Source: Paraburkholderia translucens (GTDB lineage Bacteria > Pseudomonadota > Gammaproteobacteria > Burkholderiales > Burkholderiaceae). Taken from it: a stretch of 64,000 nt of DNA. The stretch's first letter is position 1. Every line of letters starts with the position of its first letter. The notes beneath the pieces were generated by a model that was not told where the DNA came from, did not search any database, and saw nothing but the letters and a program-made list of their open reading frames with translations. The stretch lies in NCBI RefSeq assembly GCF_020881035.1, contig NZ_JAJITC010000013.1, forward strand, positions 1 through 64,000, in the 5' to 3' direction. Made by a program: the position numbers and the translations under genes. Positions 60,832 to 64,000 of this stretch are shown piece by piece.

Positions 60832-63128
60832 GCCGGGGCCGCCCATCGACCATCGCTCACGACAACGGCCCGGGCGACCCCGCGCGGCGCCGCTTCCTCG
60901 TCGGCGGCTCGCTCATCGTGAGCTTCGCGATCATGCCGCGCATGGCCGCGCTTGCGCAAACCACCACGGAAGCGGGCACCTTCACCGGGAGCGAGCCGAA
61001 GTTGCCGGGCAGTCTCAAGAGCACGCCGTTACTCGATGCGTGGATCAAGGTCGCCCCCGACAGCCACGTGAGCGTATTCACGGGCAAAGTGGAACTCGGC
61101 ACAGGCGTTCGCACCGCGCTGCTGCAGGTCGCCGCGGAGGAACTGGACCTCGCGCCTCATGCCATCGAACTGATCACCGCCGACACCGCCGCAACGCCGA
61201 ATGAAGGCTACACCGCAGGCAGCCACACGATGGCGGACAGCGGTACCGCGATCCTCAACGCCGCAGCCCAGGTGCGCGCGCTGCTCGTCGCGAGCGCGGC
61301 CTCGCAGCTCGGCGTCGACGCCGCGGTCCTCACTACGCGGGACGGCGCCATCATTGCCGCCGACGGCAGACGCGTGACCTATGGCGAAGCCGTGCGTTAC
61401 GCGGATCTCCATCAGAACGCACAAGCCGACGCGCCGAGAAAGCCGCCAGCGTCATACGCGGTGATCGGCCAGGCGCTGCCGCGCGTGGATATCCCCGGCA
61501 AGGTGACGGGCGGCGCGAGCTATGTCCAGGATCTGCGGCCTCACGGCATGCTGCATGCGCGCGTCGTCCGGCCGCCGTCCTATGGCGCGAGCCTCTTTGC
61601 ACTCGATAGCGTGCGCGTCGAGGCGCTGCCCGGTGTCATCAAGGTCGTGCGCAACGGCAACTACCTCGCAGTCGTCGCCGACGACGAATGGCGCGCGATT
61701 CTCGCGATGCGTGAGCTTGCGCTCGCCGCGCAATGGCAGGCCGGGCCGCCGCTGCCCGATCCGGCGAACATTCACGCGCTGCTGATGACGCTGCCAGCGC
61801 AGGAAATCACGGTGGCCGATCAGAACGCACCGACTGGCGCGGCTGCGCCCGCGGCGACACTGCGGGCGCGCTATTCGAGGCCGTATCTGACGCATGGCTC
61901 GATTGGGCCATCGTGCGCCGTCGCGCAACTCGACAACGGTGTGATGACCGTGTGGACGCACACGCAAGGCGTCTATCCGCTGCGTGCGGGCATCGCCGAA
62001 ATGCTCGCCATGCCACCCGATAAGGTGCATTGCGTGCATGTGGAAGGCTCGGGCTGCTACGGACACAACGGCGCGGACGACGTCGCCGCCGACGCCGCTC
62101 TGATTGCTCGCGAGCTGCCCGGCCGCCCGGTGCGCGTGCAATTGATGCGCGAACAGGAACACCTGTGGGAGCCGTTCGGCCCGGCAATGACAGTCGAGGC
62201 GAGCGCCACGCTCGATGCGAGCGGCGCGATGACCGACTGGCGTTACGAGCTATGGAGCAACACCCATAACAACCGTATCGAGAATGCGGGCCGCCTGCTC
62301 GCCGCACAACTGCTTGCGCAACCGTTCACGCCCGCGCCGCCGAAGCCGATTCCGATGCCGGAAGGCGGAGGCGATCGCAACAGCGTTCCGCTTTACCGCG
62401 TGCCCAGCCTGCACGTGCAGCATCATTTCGTGCCCGCGATGCCGATACGGGTCTCCGCAATGCGCTCGCTGGGAGCGCACATGAACGTGTTCGCGATCGA
62501 AAGCTTCATCGACGAGCTCGCCGCAGCCGCTCACGCCGATCCCGTTGCGTTTCGCCTCAAGCATCTCGACGATCCACGCGCCCATGCCGTCATTCGCGCC
62601 GTGGTCGATCAATTCGGCTGGCGCGCCCGCAACGCGCGCACGGGCGGATCGAGCCCGCGCTCGCACGGTACCGGTTTTGCGTTTGCTCAATACAAAAACC
62701 TGATGGCCTACCTTGCCGTAGCGATAGAGGTAACGATCCTGCGCGATACCGGCGTGCTGAGCATCGAGCGCGTCGTTGCGGCCGTCGATTGCGGGCAGAT
62801 CGTGAATCCGGACGGCGTGCGCAATCAGATCGAGGGCGGGATTCTGCAAACCGCCAGCTGGACGCTCTATGAGGAAACGCAGTTCGACCGGCAACGCATC
62901 ACGAGCTTCGACTGGAGCACTTACCCGATCATGCGCTTCTCATCCGTTCCGAAACGCGTGGACGTGCTGTTGATCGACCGGCCTGGCCTGCCCTTCCTCG
63001 GTGTTGGAGAAGCGGCGCAAGGTCCAGCCGCCGCGGCGCTCGCGAATGCGATCGACGACGCGACCGGCGTGCGGATCCGCGACTTGCCGTTGCTCGGTGC
63101 GAAGGGAAAGAACGCGCTCAGAAAATGA
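60828..63128 (+). CDS. Molybdopterin-binding subunit of an isoquinoline/aldehyde oxidoreductase
   Basis: A 766-residue large subunit of the IorB type. A twin-arginine signal (ARRRFLVGGSLIVSFAIMPR) predicts Tat export with its cofactor. The family segments follow: GKVELGTGVRTALLQVAAEE, LPRVDIPGKVTGGASYVQDL, and the C-terminal PFLGVGEAAQGPAAAALANA, where Glu is the expected catalytic base. GGAGGAG lies upstream of the ATG. No FAD subunit is present, consistent with electrons going to the cytochrome instead. Substrate could be an aldehyde or an N-heterocycle. Confidence 0.93.
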   Translation: MSRGRPSTIAHDNGPGDPARRRFLVGGSLIVSFAIMPRMAALAQTTTEAGTFTGSEPKLPGSLKSTPLLDAWIKVAPDSHVSVFTGKVELGTGVRTALLQVAAEELDLAPHAIELITADTAATPNEGYTAGSHTMADSGTAILNAAAQVRALLVASAASQLGVDAAVLTTRDGAIIAADGRRVTYGEAVRYADLHQNAQADAPRKPPASYAVIGQALPRVDIPGKVTGGASYVQDLRPHGMLHARVVRPPSYGASLFALDSVRVEALPGVIKVVRNGNYLAVVADDEWRAILAMRELALAAQWQAGPPLPDPANIHALLMTLPAQEITVADQNAPTGAAAPAATLRARYSRPYLTHGSIGPSCAVAQLDNGVMTVWTHTQGVYPLRAGIAEMLAMPPDKVHCVHVEGSGCYGHNGADDVAADAALIARELPGRPVRVQLMREQEHLWEPFGPAMTVEASATLDASGAMTDWRYELWSNTHNNRIENAGRLLAAQLLAQPFTPAPPKPIPMPEGGGDRNSVPLYRVPSLHVQHHFVPAMPIRVSAMRSLGAHMNVFAIESFIDELAAAAHADPVAFRLKHLDDPRAHAVIRAVVDQFGWRARNARTGGSSPRSHGTGFAFAQYKNLMAYLAVAIEVTILRDTGVLSIERVVAAVDCGQIVNPDGVRNQIEGGILQTASWTLYEETQFDRQRITSFDWSTYPIMRFSSVPKRVDVLLIDRPGLPFLGVGEAAQGPAAAALANAIDDATGVRIRDLPLLGAKGKNALRK

Positions 63129-63132
63129 GGTT

Positions 63133-63495
63133 TCATGAGGGGCTTTCCGGTGGATCTTCTTTGCGTAGTTGCAATTGATGTGCCTCCGAGCGATGTCGCT
63201 CGTCGGACGGAGGAGAGGACGAAATCGCTGCACGGTTCGAGTGGGAAGCGTCGATGGCGTCCAGCAGTTTTTGCAGCCTTTGTTGCTGGCTTGGCAGAAG
63301 CCCCGTCGTTGCCAGTGCCTGAAGCACTCGCCGCCGCCAATAAGTTCTGGAGAAAAGAGATTCGGCTCCTTGCGCACCCAGCGCCTGCTCGAGATGGGCA
63401 ATTGCGGGATCGATGTTGTGGAACGTGTACGGGCTCGGGTCACGACTTTCGTGTGAGGCGGGCATCACATTGATCTCTGATTGATCCGGTCTCAT
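63133..63495 (-). CDS. Hypothetical protein (about 120 aa)
   Basis: A 120-residue protein I do not recognise. The middle looks like a genuine folded, helical protein: YTFHNIDPAIAHLEQALGAQ, then RTYWRRRVLQALATTGLLPS and QQQRLQKLLDAID. The tail is Ser/Pro-rich and probably disordered. A start at 63465 (MPASHES) is equally possible. It converges with the molybdenum enzyme gene, 4 bp apart, and reads the same way as the phasin gene upstream. Nothing shows its function. Confidence 0.6.
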   Translation of the reverse strand: MRPDQSEINVMPASHESRDPSPYTFHNIDPAIAHLEQALGAQGAESLFSRTYWRRRVLQALATTGLLPSQQQRLQKLLDAIDASHSNRAAISSSPPSDERHRSEAHQLQLRKEDPPESPS

Positions 63496-63583
63496 GCGCG
63501 GTTGCTCGTGGGTGAACGCCGATACACGACAGCGTCACCCGTTGCTACCCTTCGCTGCCGGGTGGAGACCTGAACGGGCCACT

Positions 63584-63598
63584 GCCAGCGAAGCTGGC
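63584..63598 (-). terminator. Small hairpin downstream of the phasin gene
   Basis: GCCAGC pairs with GCTGGC around a 3-nt loop, 48 bp past the phasin stop. There is no T-run, so its role as a terminator is weakly supported. Confidence 0.3.
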
Positions 63599-63645
63599 GC
63601 GTGGCTCGTCCACGACTTTGACCGCATCTGGTAGCGACGATGCGA

Positions 63646-64000
63646 TTACTCGTCGCTGGTTTCGACGGGCGCCGCAAGCTGTCGAACTCGCTTGGTGGTA
63701 CTCGGCGCCGGCGCGCTGATATCGTTCTCCACACTCGCACCCGCCTGCTTCACGGCCTTCGTCGCAGTGTCATACGCCGTATTCGCTGTTTCGATGAGCG
63801 TCGTGATGAAGGTCTTCCATGCCGTCACAGCGGTTTCGCTTCCCGCGGGTGCGGTTTTCGCGAGGTTTTCGGCGTAGCGCTGCGCGTCCTGTTGGTACTT
63901 CTTTAGCTGCGTTTCTCCAATCGCCAGCAATTCCGCTCGAGTGCTCGAAGCAATTTCGTAAACCTGGCGCCAATAGGATTGTATTTTTTCGATCGCAGGT
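63646..64000 (-). CDS. Phasin family protein (partial, cut by window edge)
   Basis: The C-terminal part (118 codons to the window edge) of a phasin, the amphipathic protein that coats polyhydroxybutyrate granules. The visible sequence is all-helical: PAIEKIQSYWRQVYEIASST, ETQLKKYQQDAQRYAENL, TAWKTFITTLIETANTAYDT, then an Ala/Pro/Thr tail. The frame stays open through position 64000, so the N-terminus lies beyond the window. Phasins are a common Burkholderiaceae trait. Confidence 0.85.
   Translation of the reverse strand, partial: PAIEKIQSYWRQVYEIASSTRAELLAIGETQLKKYQQDAQRYAENLAKTAPAGSETAVTAWKTFITTLIETANTAYDTATKAVKQAGASVENDISAPAPSTTKRVRQLAAPVETSDE

Noticed and set aside
1..64000. CRISPR arrays, tRNA/rRNA genes, complete insertion sequences, prophage
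   Set aside because: I looked for spaced direct repeats, cloverleaf-like segments, transposase motifs and phage structural genes and saw none. The only dense direct repeats are the pentamer and hexamer runs near 57-58.5 kb.

Overview
This is a 64 kb, GC-rich bacterial window. The gene content fits a Burkholderiaceae member close to Paraburkholderia or Caballeronia: a polyhydroxyalkanoate phasin, many ABC uptake systems, a reductive pyrimidine catabolic operon, LysR and TetR regulators and a KfrA-like coiled-coil protein. The KfrA-like gene and the density of catabolic and transport genes suggest a secondary replicon or accessory part of the genome. That placement is inference; nothing here (no rRNA, tRNA or replication gene) fixes it.

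Layout, left to right. Positions 1-2909 hold the remains of a sugar ABC system: a truncated permease, an intact binding protein and a LacI regulator. Positions 3170-9530 are a visibly less GC-rich accessory block on the minus strand: a nucleotidyltransferase, a VOC protein, a cupin, five intact GNAT acetyltransferases, one GNAT pseudogene with an internal deletion, and some very small ORFs. Positions 9582-26214 form one long minus-strand block: XRE-cupin regulator, TonB-dependent receptor, TonB, ExbB, two ExbDs, a TPR protein, YejA-B-E-F and an RND pump. It reads as one envelope-spanning uptake system for a peptide-like ligand. Positions 26215-27117 have no intact gene. Positions 27118-33382 carry a CUT2-type sugar ABC system followed by a hybrid sensor kinase. 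Positions 33444-35162 encode a membrane alpha/beta hydrolase.

Positions 35248-44558 are a catabolic locus arranged around a LysR regulator. Leftward genes are a flavin monooxygenase, a RidA protein and a DUF1028 protein. Rightward genes are a Rieske oxygenase and a complete polyamine-type ABC transporter. A shared ATGCATCG/ATGCAGAG motif precedes both the regulator and the Rieske gene. Positions 44653-51808 are a full reductive pyrimidine degradation operon (preT-preA, NCS1 transporter, dihydropyrimidinase, ureidopropionase-type hydrolase) with a divergent TetR gene; a RutR-box-like palindrome lies between them. An MFS transporter and the KfrA-like gene follow.

The most striking feature is at 55878-57139. 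An acyltransferase-3 gene has 17 tandem copies of a 5-bp unit (TGCTG on the plus strand) inside its 5' coding region. As assembled, the likely start codon is one pentamer out of frame, and 16 or 19 copies would restore a full-length protein of about 418 residues at 16 copies. This has the form of a slipped-strand phase-variation switch. The neighbouring GDSL lipoprotein gene has a related leader sequence. The window ends with a cytochrome c / [2Fe-2S] / molybdopterin oxidoreductase operon, a small unknown gene and a phasin gene cut by the window edge.
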